From Candidatus Tantalella remota (GTDB taxonomy: Bacteria > Omnitrophota > Gorgyraeia > Tantalellales > Tantalellaceae): a stretch of DNA of 32,903 nt. The position numbers and the translations under genes are program-made. The DNA lies in NCBI GenBank assembly GCA_030765685.1, contig JAVCCB010000093.1, forward strand, positions 1 to 32,903, in the 5' to 3' direction. This document shows, one piece after another, positions 1 through 6,905 of the stretch (the stretch's first letter is position 1; every line of letters begins with the position of its first letter). A model generated the notes under the pieces. The model was given only the letters and a program-made list of their open reading frames with translations, was not told the DNA's origin and did no database searches.

Positions 1-38
1 CTTTTAGAGATAAAGAGATACGCTGGTTGCGTTATAGG

Positions 39-72
39 ATTGCCGCGTCGGGGCTTCGCCCCTCTTCGCAAT
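39..72. repeat. Nested intergenic hairpin (ATTGC...GCAAT)
   Basis: ATTGC (39-43) pairs with GCAAT (68-72), and inside it GGGGC (50-54) pairs with GCCCC (58-62) around a TTC loop. It fits the window's general pattern of stem, C/G/T-rich loop and complementary stem. No coding potential is seen in 1-120. It looks like one copy of a dispersed intergenic palindrome. Other copies in the genome cannot be checked here. Confidence 0.6.
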
Positions 73-124
73 GACGGGTGGGCGTGATAGTTGCGTAAGT
101 CTTTAGGACGTGGGGGTCTTGAGT

Positions 125-175
125 AAAAATGGGGACATCTCCCTCGCTTACTGCTCGGGTGACGTCCCCATTTTT
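125..175 (-). terminator. Hairpin terminator downstream of tRNA-Lys
   Basis: A perfect 12-bp inverted repeat: AAAAATGGGGAC (125-136) against GTCCCCATTTTT (164-175). Read on the minus strand it lies just 3' of tRNA-Lys and ends in five T, as an intrinsic terminator does. It is symmetric, so it could act in both directions. The 27-nt loop holds a smaller CCC/GGG pairing. The stem may also be a dispersed repeat. Confidence 0.6.
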
Positions 176-180
176 ATTAG

Positions 181-256
181 TGGTGAGCCGCCTTGGACTC
201 GAACCAAGCACCCACGCCTTAAAAGGGCGTTGCTCTACCGGATGAGCTAGCGGCCC
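181..256 (-). tRNA. tRNA-Lys (anticodon UUU)
   Basis: The reverse complement folds as a complete 76-nt tRNA. The acceptor stem is GGGCCGC/GCGGCTC with one G-T pair and the discriminator is A. The D stem is GCTC/GAGC. The anticodon stem ACGCC/GGCGT carries loop CTTTTAA, giving anticodon TTT. The T arm is CTTGG-TTCGAGT-CCAAG. The 3' CCA is encoded in the DNA (TGG at 181-183). It follows frr on the same strand and is followed by a hairpin terminator. Confidence 0.95.
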
Positions 257-315
257 GAACTCTGCTTATGACCCTGCACCAGTCACATTGTTCCGGTATA
301 GGGTAAATTCGGATG

Positions 316-357
316 TATAGCTTACGTTTGCTTACGCTCCGTAAGCTATAGTCTCAT
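316..357. repeat. ATGAGAC-type palindromic element abutting frr stop
   Basis: TATAGCTTACG (316-326) pairs with CGTAAGCTATA (340-350), an 11-bp stem with a 13-nt loop ending CGCTC. Read on the minus strand the element starts with ATGAGAC directly after the frr stop codon TAA and continues into a CGAATTTACC segment. The element between tsf and pyrH (1674-1750) has the same layout with a different but still self-complementary stem. Confidence 0.7.
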
Positions 358-924
358 TTAGTTCATTATTTCTTTTTCTTTATCAGAGAGAACAGTATCT
401 ATTTTTTTTATATAATCGTCGGTAAGTTTCTGCACCTTGTCTCTTGTAGTAAACTTATCGTCTTCGGTCATCATATTATCTTTTTCGAGCTTCGCGGCTT
501 CGTCATTCGCGTGATGCCTTGTACTCCTCACGGAGACTTTGCCCTCTTCGGCTATCCTGTGCAGTACCTTGACAAGCTCGTCGCGTCTTTCATGCGTAAG
601 CTGCGGCATGGCAAGACGTATCACTTTGCCATCATTGGTCGGGGTTATCCCCACGTCCGATGTCTGTATAGCCTTCTCTATCGCTTCCATTGACCCCTTA
701 TCCCAGGGCTGTATTACCAGAAGCCTCGGCTCGGGAGTGGAAACATTCGCCAGCTGTTTAAGCGGCGTTTTCGTCCCGTAATAATCTACTCTTACACCTT
801 CCACAAGACCCGGATGCGCCCTACCCGTCCTGATGCTCAGGAACTGCTTTGTTACGGACTCGAAAGCGGAAAACATCTTACTGTCTGTTTCTTTCGCAAC
901 TCTGTCTATCTCTGTTCCCGGCAT
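358..924 (-). CDS. frr: Ribosome-recycling factor
   Basis: RRF splits post-termination ribosomes into subunits with EF-G. The protein is 188 aa from the ATG at 922-924, against about 185 aa for the family. The characteristic TGRAHPGLVEGVRVDYYGT stretch is present near the N-terminus, and the C-terminus is the usual lysine- and aspartate-rich long helix. I chose the ATG at 924 over a GTG nine bases upstream because AGGGGTGA is well placed before it. That Shine-Dalgarno sequence overlaps the pyrH stop codon, so frr is probably translationally coupled to pyrH. It is the last protein gene of rpsB-tsf-pyrH-frr. A palindromic repeat follows its stop at once. Confidence 0.96.
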   Translation of the reverse strand: MPGTEIDRVAKETDSKMFSAFESVTKQFLSIRTGRAHPGLVEGVRVDYYGTKTPLKQLANVSTPEPRLLVIQPWDKGSMEAIEKAIQTSDVGITPTNDGKVIRLAMPQLTHERRDELVKVLHRIAEEGKVSVRSTRHHANDEAAKLEKDNMMTEDDKFTTRDKVQKLTDDYIKKIDTVLSDKEKEIMN

Positions 925-936
925 ATTGATCACCCC

Positions 937-1662
937 TTAATTTATTACGGTCCCTATTTTCTGCCCGCTAATGGCTTTTTTGATGTTACCCGTCTTTTTT
1001 ATATTAAATACCACTATCGGCAGATCATGGTCCATACACAAGCTTACCGCGGTAGAATCCATCACCTTAAGCTGTTTCTCCAGAACCTCGATATAACTGA
1101 GTTTATCGAATTTCTTAGCGCTTTTGTACTTTACCGGATCTTTCGAGTAAACGCCGTCCACCTTTGTCGCTTTCAGTATGACGTCGGCACCTATCTCTAT
1201 CGCTCTAAGTGCCGCGGCCGTGTCGGTGGTAAAATACGGGTTTCCCGTACCGCAGACAAAGATGATAACCCTTTTTTTCTGTAGGTGCCTGTCCGCGCGA
1301 CGGCGAATATAAAGTTCGGCAAGCTCCGGCATATCTATGGCGGTCATGACCCTGGTATCCACACCCACAGTCTCCAGAGCGTCCTGAAGGGCGAGGCCGT
1401 TAAGCATAGTGGCCAGCATCCCCATATAATCCGCGGTCGACCGCTCCATTCCCCCGGCAGCCGCTGACAAGCCACGAAAAATATTTCCGGCACCGATAAC
1501 CAGCGCCAGCTGAACATCGCTTTTAAGAACTTCCTTTATCTGCTTTGCCAGCGACGAGCTTACTTTCGGATCAATACCGTAACCGCGGTCGCCCATAAGG
1601 GCTTCACCGCTTATTTTAAGAAGAACTCTCTTTGTTTTTTTTGTTTTTTGTATTTTTACCAT
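937..1662 (-). CDS. pyrH: Uridylate (UMP) kinase
   Basis: This cytoplasmic hexameric enzyme of the amino-acid kinase fold phosphorylates UMP to UDP with ATP. It is 241 aa, the usual length. Landmarks are the N-terminal LLKISGEAL strand-loop (about 14-22), GAGNIFRG (57-64), the [19 protein letters not shown] block (78-96), [13 protein letters not shown] (138-150) and [13 protein letters not shown] (164-176). The N-terminus is preceded by a lysine-rich stretch ([11 protein letters not shown]). A partial second copy of this 5' end lies upstream at 1751-1806, separated by an inserted palindrome. No strong Shine-Dalgarno sequence precedes the ATG, perhaps because of that insertion. Confidence 0.96.
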   Translation of the reverse strand: MVKIQKTKKTKRVLLKISGEALMGDRGYGIDPKVSSSLAKQIKEVLKSDVQLALVIGAGNIFRGLSAAAGGMERSTADYMGMLATMLNGLALQDALETVGVDTRVMTAIDMPELAELYIRRRADRHLQKKRVIIFVCGTGNPYFTTDTAAALRAIEIGADVILKATKVDGVYSKDPVKYKSAKKFDKLSYIEVLEKQLKVMDSTAVSLCMDHDLPIVVFNIKKTGNIKKAISGQKIGTVIN

Positions 1663-1671
1663 AAATGACCT
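1611..1671 (-). repeat. Direct repeat, copy B: functional pyrH 5' end
   Basis: The segment from AGGTCA, seven to twelve bases before the pyrH ATG, to codons for RVLLKI is repeated at 1751-1806. The last 19 bases of the two copies differ at one position (GAGTNCTTCTTAAAATAA), and both begin AGGTCA. The A/C-rich part between them is less alike. Together the copies flank a 79-bp palindromic element. Confidence 0.75.
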
Positions 1672-1673
1672 GA

Positions 1674-1750
1674 ATGAGATCCTTCGTTCCGCTCAGGATA
1701 AATTCGCCCTTATAACTTATCTCTCTTCGCTCGATAAGTTATGGTCTCAT
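1674..1750. repeat. Palindromic element with ATGAGA terminal repeats
   Basis: The ends are inverted: ATGAGATCC (1674-1682) and GGTCTCAT (1743-1750). Inside are two hairpins. ATCCT/AGGAT (1679-1699) has loop TCGTTCCGCTC. ATAACTTATC/GATAAGTTAT (1712-1742) has loop TCTCTTCGCTC. On the minus strand it reads ATGAGACC, stem, stem, CGAATTTATCC. Relatives follow frr (316-357) and prs (17779-17820). It sits between two copies of the pyrH start, as an inserted element would. No open reading frame is present, so any mobility would have to be supplied in trans. Confidence 0.75.
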
Positions 1751-1806
1751 TTATTTTAAGAAGTACTCTTTTTTTCTTCTTAGTTTGTTTCGCCATTACC
1801 TGACCT
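1751..1806 (-). pseudogene. Duplicated pyrH 5' fragment (copy A)
   Basis: On the minus strand an ATG at 1794-1796 opens MAKQTKKKKRVLLKI, closely matching the pyrH start [17 protein letters not shown]. The frame then runs into the palindromic element and stops after roughly 28 codons. This looks like the original or a duplicated pyrH start, split off by the element. AGGTCAGGTA precedes its ATG and might still recruit ribosomes, giving a short leader peptide. Whether it is translated is unknown. Confidence 0.6.
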
Positions 1807-1814
1807 TTTGCTTG

Positions 1815-1896
1815 ACCCGCCTTCGCGTAAAGCTTCGGCGGGTTAATTCCCCCCGCCATTTTGTTTCTTTTTGTGAAACAAAATGAAACAGCGGGG
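1815..1896. repeat. Two tandem hairpins downstream of tsf
   Basis: The first hairpin is ACCCGCC/GGCGGGT (1815-1843). The second is a two-tier stem: CCCCGC/GCGGGG (1851-1856, 1891-1896) outside and CATTTTGTTTC/GAAACAAAATG (1857-1867, 1875-1885) inside. On the minus strand the second reads ACCCCGCTGTTTC, then the variable stem, then CGGGGG and AATT. The hairpin between prs and rplY at 17727-17766 has the same frame with an unrelated inner stem. Neither has a proper T-run. Confidence 0.7.
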
Positions 1897-1899
1897 TCA

Positions 1900-2490
1900 T
1901 TAATATTCTTCGCCCACTTCGTAACGGACGAATCTCTTTACCACTATATTCTCTCCCAGTTTCGCTATCGTCTGGGTAAGAAGTTCTTTTATCTTAACGT
2001 TAGGATCTTTGATGAATGGCTGTTCTATGAGACAGACTTCGGAAAAATACTTATCCAGTTTTCCCAGCACTATCTTCTCGACAACATCAGCCGGCTTATC
2101 CTTTACCTGGACGCGGAAGATATCTTTTTCTTTCTCAATACTCTCTTCCGGAACATCGTCCCTGGAGACGTACATCGGGTTTGCCGCGGCTACCTGCATA
2201 GCCAACTCGTTGGTAAGGTTCTTGAACTCGCTGTTTTTCGCCACGAAGTCTGTTTCACAGTTCACCTCAATGAGAACGCCAATACGGTTACCCATGTGTA
2301 TATAGCTCTCTACGAGCCCTTGGCCTGCTATTCTTGTAGCCTTTTTGGCGGCCTTAGCTATGCCTTTTTTCCTCAATATATCAACGGCTTTGTCTATGTC
2401 CCCGCCTGACTCTTTCAGCGCGTCTTTGCACTCCATCATGCCGGCGGATGTTTTGAACCTTAATTTTTTTACAGCATCAAGAAAACTCAT
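1900..2490 (-). CDS. tsf: Elongation factor Ts
   Basis: EF-Ts is the nucleotide exchange factor for EF-Tu. It is 196 aa from the ATG at 2488-2490, the short form seen in Thermus-like and chloroplast-type proteins rather than the roughly 280-aa E. coli form. The N-terminal UBA-like helical domain (about 1-50, RFKTSAGMMECKDALKESGGD) is intact. The EF-Tu-contacting TDFVAKN motif lies at 80-86. I chose this start over one five codons upstream because GGAGGGG sits six to seven bases before it. rpsB ends 17 bases upstream, so the two are cotranscribed. Confidence 0.95.
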   Translation of the reverse strand: MSFLDAVKKLRFKTSAGMMECKDALKESGGDIDKAVDILRKKGIAKAAKKATRIAGQGLVESYIHMGNRIGVLIEVNCETDFVAKNSEFKNLTNELAMQVAAANPMYVSRDDVPEESIEKEKDIFRVQVKDKPADVVEKIVLGKLDKYFSEVCLIEQPFIKDPNVKIKELLTQTIAKLGENIVVKRFVRYEVGEEY

Positions 2491-2507
2491 GTCAAACCCC
2501 TCCACTA

Positions 2508-3497
2508 TTAGTTTTTGCCTTCGTTATCGTCAAGCGTAATATCGCCTTCGACGTCTACGTCTATTTTAATTTCTTCGGGGGCAGCTTCTTCAACCGGGGC
2601 GGCCTCTTCAACCGGAACCGCTTCTTCTACGACCTCCGCCTTTTCCTCTTCCTCTACCGCGGGTACGACCGACTTATCCTTCTCTTCTACCGGAGGCCCG
2701 ACCTCTTCCTGCCATTCCTGGGCAAGAGACATCTTCTTTTCCTCTACCGGCTCTTCCGCCTTTTCTTCCCCGGCGGGAGCGGCCTTTTCTACCGGTTTTC
2801 CTCCCGCAAATTCCAGCCTGCCTTTTTCCGCGGCATCCGCGAGAGTGGAGACGATGTACGTGATAGACCTTATCGCATCATCATTCCCCGGAATAGGAAA
2901 ATCTATCATGTCCGGATCAGAATTGGTATCGATAAGCGCTATGATGGGTATCCCTATCTTGTACGCTTCCTTGACAGCGATGTTCTCATCTTCGGAATCC
3001 ACTACGACCAGGCAGTCCGGCAACACTTTCATGTCGCGAATACCTTCAAGGTTTTTGAGCAGTTTTGCCTCTACCCTGTCTAAGCGGGCCTTTTCTTTTT
3101 TTGCCAGGGAGTCATACACCTCGCCGGCCTTCATCTCCTGAAGCTGGTTCAGCTTATCGACGCTTCTTCTTATGGTAGTAAAGTTGGTAAGACATCCTCC
3201 GAGCCAGCGCTCGTCAATGAAGAACATACCGCAACGCTGCGCTTCATCCCGAATTATCTTTTTTGCCTGTTTCTTTGTGCCGGCAAAAAGAACTGTCTTC
3301 CCGGCAGCCGTGGTCTCATAAAGAAAATCCGCCGCCTTAAGGAGCGATTCTTCGGTCTTTATGAGATCGATGATGTAAATGCCGCTTTTTTCGCCAAAGA
3401 TGAATTTTTCCATCTTCGGGTTCCACTTGTTCGTCTGGTGACCGAAATGGACACCATTTTCCAATAATTCCCTTATTACCTTAGATGCTACTGACAC
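2508..3497 (-). CDS. rpsB: 30S ribosomal protein S2 (uS2) with long acidic tail
   Basis: uS2 binds the back of the 30S subunit near the mRNA exit. Residues 1-230 align with the family: GVHFGHQTNKWNPKM (15-29), FAGTKKQA (71-78), WLGGCLTNF (98-106), IALIDTNSDPDMIDFPIPGNDDA (186-208). The protein is 329 aa against about 240 in E. coli. Residues from about 235 to the end are an acidic extension with repeated EEAAP and VEE units, probably disordered. The GTG start (3495-3497) is supported by GGAGG about seven bases upstream. It is the first gene of rpsB-tsf-pyrH-frr and has its own promoter. Confidence 0.95.
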   Translation of the reverse strand: MSVASKVIRELLENGVHFGHQTNKWNPKMEKFIFGEKSGIYIIDLIKTEESLLKAADFLYETTAAGKTVLFAGTKKQAKKIIRDEAQRCGMFFIDERWLGGCLTNFTTIRRSVDKLNQLQEMKAGEVYDSLAKKEKARLDRVEAKLLKNLEGIRDMKVLPDCLVVVDSEDENIAVKEAYKIGIPIIALIDTNSDPDMIDFPIPGNDDAIRSITYIVSTLADAAEKGRLEFAGGKPVEKAAPAGEEKAEEPVEEKKMSLAQEWQEEVGPPVEEKDKSVVPAVEEEEKAEVVEEAVPVEEAAPVEEAAPEEIKIDVDVEGDITLDDNEGKN

Positions 3498-3613
3498 TTT
3501 TTCCTCCTTCGTACGCCCAGCCCCCAGACCAGCAACGCGATTAAAAACCTCACATTAGGTCATCACGCCTACCAGGTTGTAACTGGTTTAAGTTAAAAAG
3601 CTACTGAACGAAT

Positions 3614-3641
3614 ATTATATATAAAATATACTTAAATGCAA
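3614..3641 (-). promoter_or_regulatory. Sigma-70-type promoter for rpsB operon
   Basis: Minus strand: -35 TTGCAT (3636-3641), 16-bp spacer, -10 TATAAT (3614-3619, perfect consensus). The predicted start is near 3607, leaving a leader of about 110 nt before rpsB. The leader holds a small ACCAG/CTGGT hairpin near 3571-3587 that could be part of autogenous control, though I do not recognise a known S2 leader motif. Confidence 0.65.
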
Positions 3642-3720
3642 GCCTTTTTTAGGCTAAACCGACAAAAATGGCATATATGGGTGTAAAGTGTTAAAGGAAC
3701 TGGAGTTATGACGAGATGTC

Positions 3721-5553
3721 CTACTGTGAAGAGGTCCTGTCCGCGAACTGCATTTCGTAAAGTTTTTTGTATAAAGGACTTCTGTCCAGGAGTTCATTAT
3801 GCCTGCCGCTATCGGTAATGCGCCCTTTATCTACGACCACGATCTTGTCCGCATGCTGGATGGTACTTAATCTGTGAGCGATGACTATGGAAGTACGGCC
3901 TTCCATCAGGTTGTTGATAGCTTCCTGCACGAGCTTTTCACTTTCCGTGTCCAGCTGCGAGGTCGCCTCATCGAATATGAGTATAGGCGGATTCTTATAT
4001 ATCGCCCTTGCTATGGCTATGCGCTGCCTCTGTCCACCCGATATTTTAAGGCCCCTTTCACCTATAATAGTATTATAGCCGTCGGGAAAATCTTTGATAA
4101 ACCTGTGAGCATTGGCCGCTTTTGCCACGCTTACGAGCTGCTCCTCATCTATATTTTCATGTCCATAGCTGATATTCGCCTTGACCGAATCGTTAAAAAG
4201 AAGCGTCTCCTGGGTAACAAGACCTATTTTCCCCCTGAGAGACCTTATCGACATATCCCGGAGGTCCGTACCGTCGATCCGTACCAGCCCCTTACCCGGA
4301 TCATAGAACCTGGGTATCAGGTTGACCAGGGTACTCTTACCGCCACCAGAAGGACCTACCAGCGCGACGATCTCTCCTTTTTTTATCGACAGATCGATAT
4401 CCTGAAGAACATCTTCCTTGTTCTTCTCGTAAGTGAAAGATACCCCTTCAAAAAGAAGCCCTTTCTCGAACGCGTCCAACTCTACTGCCCCGGGCTTTTC
4501 CTGGATAGTAACGGGTTCATCTATGAGCTTGAAGATCCGTTCCGTCGCGGCAAGCGCCTGCTGGTTGATGCCATAGACGTTACTCAGCTTTTTTACGGGT
4601 TTCATCATGGAGAAAACCGCCGCCATAAACGCGCTAAAAACACCCGCGGAAAGATCGCCATTAACTATACTTTTGCCTGCCATCCACAGTATGATGGCGA
4701 TACAGCCTACACCCATCAGTTCTGTCATAGGGCTGACTATCTTCATCCGTTTTACGGATTTCATGTTCAGCTTGTAAAATATCTGGTTCTGCTCCTCAAA
4801 ATGCTTCGCTTCATAATCTTCCATACAGAAAGATTTTACGAGCTTGATCCCCGAGATCGTCTCGAGAAGCATATTGTTGATATCACCTATCTTTTCCTGA
4901 GAGCTTTTACTTATCGACCTGAGCCGCTTCCCTATCTTTATTACCGGCAGCAAGATCAACGGGAACAGCACCATGCTTATGATTATAAAACTCCACGGTA
5001 CACCACCGTATATCTTAAGGGTGATCAACATGCCCGCGTAAAACACCAGCTCTATCGGCTGGGCGAACGAGTCCGCCACCCCGCTTCCTATGGCATCCCT
5101 GATCACGGCCGCGTCGTAAGTTATGCTCGACATAAGCTGTCCCGTCGGATGATGGCTGTAAAAATCCATGGAAAGGCCCTGAAGCTTCTGGTAGATCGTG
5201 TTCTTGACATCCCGGATGACCCGCTGGCTTACATCGCTCATCAGGTAAGATTTAAGGAACTCGGAAACGCCTTTAAGCAGAAATATGATGACTATCATTA
5301 ACGTCATCGTATTAAGAAGCTGGAGCCGCGACATCCCGTTGACCTGTATGATGAGGTTATCGATCATGGTCGGAAGTTCCACTCCTGCGGGAATGATAAT
5401 ATCTTTTCCTGAAATAATGCGGTCTACGAGAGGGATTATCAGCGCGAGGGGCGAAGCCCCGAAAAGGGACGAAAGTATCATACATGCTACCGCCAGCGCG
5501 AAAATGCCGCCATGCGGCAGAATGAGTTTTATAAAACGGAGATAATTCTTCAT
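3721..5553 (-). CDS. MsbA-like ABC exporter (fused membrane and ATPase domains)
   Basis: This is a half-transporter of 610 aa that should work as a homodimer in the inner membrane. MsbA-type proteins flip lipid A; with lpx genes nearby that is a reasonable but unproven substrate. The N-terminal 330 residues hold about six hydrophobic segments with the exporter motif FYSHHPTGQLMS (131-142). The ATPase domain has Walker A GPSGGGKS (400-407), the Q-loop region VTQE (446-449), signature ISGGQ (504-508), Walker B ILIFDEA (524-530) and H-loop H560. An in-frame ATG 28 codons upstream exists, but a good promoter lies inside that stretch, so I place the start at 5551-5553. No strong Shine-Dalgarno sequence is visible. 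Confidence 0.85.
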   Translation of the reverse strand: MKNYLRFIKLILPHGGIFALAVACMILSSLFGASPLALIIPLVDRIISGKDIIIPAGVELPTMIDNLIIQVNGMSRLQLLNTMTLMIVIIFLLKGVSEFLKSYLMSDVSQRVIRDVKNTIYQKLQGLSMDFYSHHPTGQLMSSITYDAAVIRDAIGSGVADSFAQPIELVFYAGMLITLKIYGGVPWSFIIISMVLFPLILLPVIKIGKRLRSISKSSQEKIGDINNMLLETISGIKLVKSFCMEDYEAKHFEEQNQIFYKLNMKSVKRMKIVSPMTELMGVGCIAIILWMAGKSIVNGDLSAGVFSAFMAAVFSMMKPVKKLSNVYGINQQALAATERIFKLIDEPVTIQEKPGAVELDAFEKGLLFEGVSFTYEKNKEDVLQDIDLSIKKGEIVALVGPSGGGKSTLVNLIPRFYDPGKGLVRIDGTDLRDMSIRSLRGKIGLVTQETLLFNDSVKANISYGHENIDEEQLVSVAKAANAHRFIKDFPDGYNTIIGERGLKISGGQRQRIAIARAIYKNPPILIFDEATSQLDTESEKLVQEAINNLMEGRTSIVIAHRLSTIQHADKIVVVDKGRITDSGRHNELLDRSPLYKKLYEMQFADRTSSQ

Positions 5554-5603
5554 ATCTTTATATCCAGGGCGAAACCCCTTCTTTTGGTCTCCCCAGCCGC
5601 TAA

Positions 5604-5632
5604 ATTGTAGCACAGATACCCTGCATTGTCGA
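5604..5632 (-). promoter_or_regulatory. Promoter for the ABC exporter
   Basis: Minus strand: -35 TCGACA (5627-5632), 17-bp spacer, -10 TACAAT (5604-5609) preceded by TGC, an extended -10. Transcription would start near 5597, downstream of the most distal in-frame ATG of the exporter gene. That argues for the shorter protein. Confidence 0.6.
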
Positions 5633-5700
5633 GCCATTAAGCCCCTCGCCCGCGCTATCGGTGTGTTATCAAGTTCAATAGCTTACGCCCCGAAAGACCC

Positions 5701-5729
5701 TTGCTCCCCGTATATATTAATGTTATAAT
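5701..5729 (+). promoter_or_regulatory. Promoter for the Gfo/Idh-lpxB unit
   Basis: -35 TTGCTC (5701-5706), 17-bp spacer, -10 TATAAT (5724-5729, perfect consensus) with TGT just upstream. The predicted start is near 5736, about 40 nt before the Gfo/Idh ATG. It diverges from the exporter promoter about 70 bp away. Confidence 0.7.
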
Positions 5730-5774
5730 CTCCAAAGTAATTAATAACATCACAATAGGGAGATCTGTCCACAT

Positions 5775-6722
5775 ATGGATAAAATACGCATAGCAGTAGT
5801 CGGAGCCGGGCATCTAGGGGCGTTCCACGCCAAAGTGTATGCCGCCGTACAGAAAAGAGCCGGAATATCGTTCGTGGGAGTCTGCGACATCAAGAAAAAG
5901 GTCGCTAAAGAAGTGGCCAAACGGTACAACACCGCCTGGTTCACGGACTATCGTGAACTTCTCGACAAAGTGGACGCCGTAAGCATAGTGGTCCCAACCA
6001 GCCAGCATCATGAGGTCGCTAAAGAATTCCTGAAAGCCGGCATACACGTCCTCATCGAAAAACCCATAACGAAGACACTGGAAGAAGCGGACGAGCTCAT
6101 AGAACTCGCCCGCAAAAAAGACCTCATCATACAGGTAGGCCATATTGAACGTTTCAACTCAGCGGTACGCGCGATAGAGCCTCTTATCGTTAAGCCCAAG
6201 TTCATCGAGTGCCAGAGGCTGGGATCGATCAAAAAGAAAGGGCGTATCCAGGACGTGGGGGTCGTGCTTGACATGATGATACATGATATTGACATCATCC
6301 TGGGACTGGTTGATTCAAAGGTCAAACATATCGAGGCCGTCGGGATAAGCACCGTTTCAGACCATGAAGACCTGGCTAACGTCCGACTTACTTTTCAGAA
6401 CAATGTTATCGCGGACATAACCGCCAGCAGGGTCACTAAAGAGGAAACCCGCAAAATACGTATTTTCCAAGAACATTCCTACATCCTTCTCGACTATATG
6501 CATCAAGAAGCTTTTGTTTTTGAGAAGACCTACAGAAAACTCAACAAGGAAAAAGTCCACATCAAGAAAAAAGAACCGTTAAAGGTGGAACTCAAGTCAT
6601 TTATCGATTGCGTGCGTAACGACAAAAAGCCGATCGTCTCGGGTACCGAAGGCAGACAGGCCCTGCGGGTAGCCCTCGACATCCTGGACAAGATCAACAG
6701 TAACGCCGCATCTCTTTTGTAA
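5775..6722 (+). CDS. Gfo/Idh/MocA-family sugar oxidoreductase
   Basis: A 315-aa NAD(P)-dependent dehydrogenase. The Rossmann motif GAGHLG is at 10-15, the family's EKP motif at 95-97, followed by GHIERFNSA (122-130) and the HDIDIILGL helix (about 174-182). Substrate specificity cannot be read from the sequence. It lies just upstream of lpxB on the same strand. In Acidithiobacillus a family member next to lpx genes (GnnA) oxidises the 3-hydroxyl of UDP-GlcNAc for lipid A with amide-linked acyl chains, so a nucleotide-sugar role is plausible. The GnnB aminotransferase partner is not in this window. The TAA stop overlaps the first bases of a heptamer repeat. Confidence 0.85.
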   Translation: MDKIRIAVVGAGHLGAFHAKVYAAVQKRAGISFVGVCDIKKKVAKEVAKRYNTAWFTDYRELLDKVDAVSIVVPTSQHHEVAKEFLKAGIHVLIEKPITKTLEEADELIELARKKDLIIQVGHIERFNSAVRAIEPLIVKPKFIECQRLGSIKKKGRIQDVGVVLDMMIHDIDIILGLVDSKVKHIEAVGISTVSDHEDLANVRLTFQNNVIADITASRVTKEETRKIRIFQEHSYILLDYMHQEAFVFEKTYRKLNKEKVHIKKKEPLKVELKSFIDCVRNDKKPIVSGTEGRQALRVALDILDKINSNAASLL

Positions 6723-6899
6723 TATCAAATACCAAAGATCAAAGATACAGAGTAAAAATAAAATGTTTCCAAAAACTCAAACGCGTCTTTACCGTTAAAA
6801 ATGAGGTCACAAAAATACTAAAATACTAAACAGCTTTTGCGTTTTCCACCTTTGAATTTTTATTTGTCATTTTGCTGTTTGATTTTTAATATTTAATAT
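6722..6899. repeat. Inverted array of 7-bp units (Gfo/Idh-lpxB gap)
   Basis: The left arm (6722-6763) is six AT-rich heptamers: ATATCAA, ATACCAA, AGATCAA, AGATACA, GAGTAAA, AATAAAA. The right arm (6851-6899), read as reverse complement from 6899 down, is ATATTAA, ATATTAA, AAATCAA, ACAGCAA, AATGACA, AATAAAA, ATTCAAA. The arms match unit by unit. The middle (6764-6850) is AT-rich without clear structure. The element starts inside the Gfo/Idh stop codon and ends six bases before the lpxB ATG. Confidence 0.7.
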
Positions 6900-6905
6900 T
6901 GAAAC

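Noticed and set aside
3641..3655. AGCC...GGCT hairpin as a terminator of the exporter gene.
   Set aside because: The stem is only four to five pairs around a T/A loop and has no T-run after it on the minus strand.
3874..5301. A 475-codon open frame on the plus strand opposite the exporter gene.
   Set aside because: It is antisense to a well-conserved ABC transporter, has atypical composition (many Arg, Tyr, His) and no recognisable motifs. The same holds for the long plus-strand frame opposite glmU (18962-20197).
5447..5467. GGGGCGAAGCCCC hairpin like the intergenic repeats.
   Set aside because: It lies inside the exporter coding region, in a well-placed membrane segment (FGASPLALI), so coding constraint explains it.
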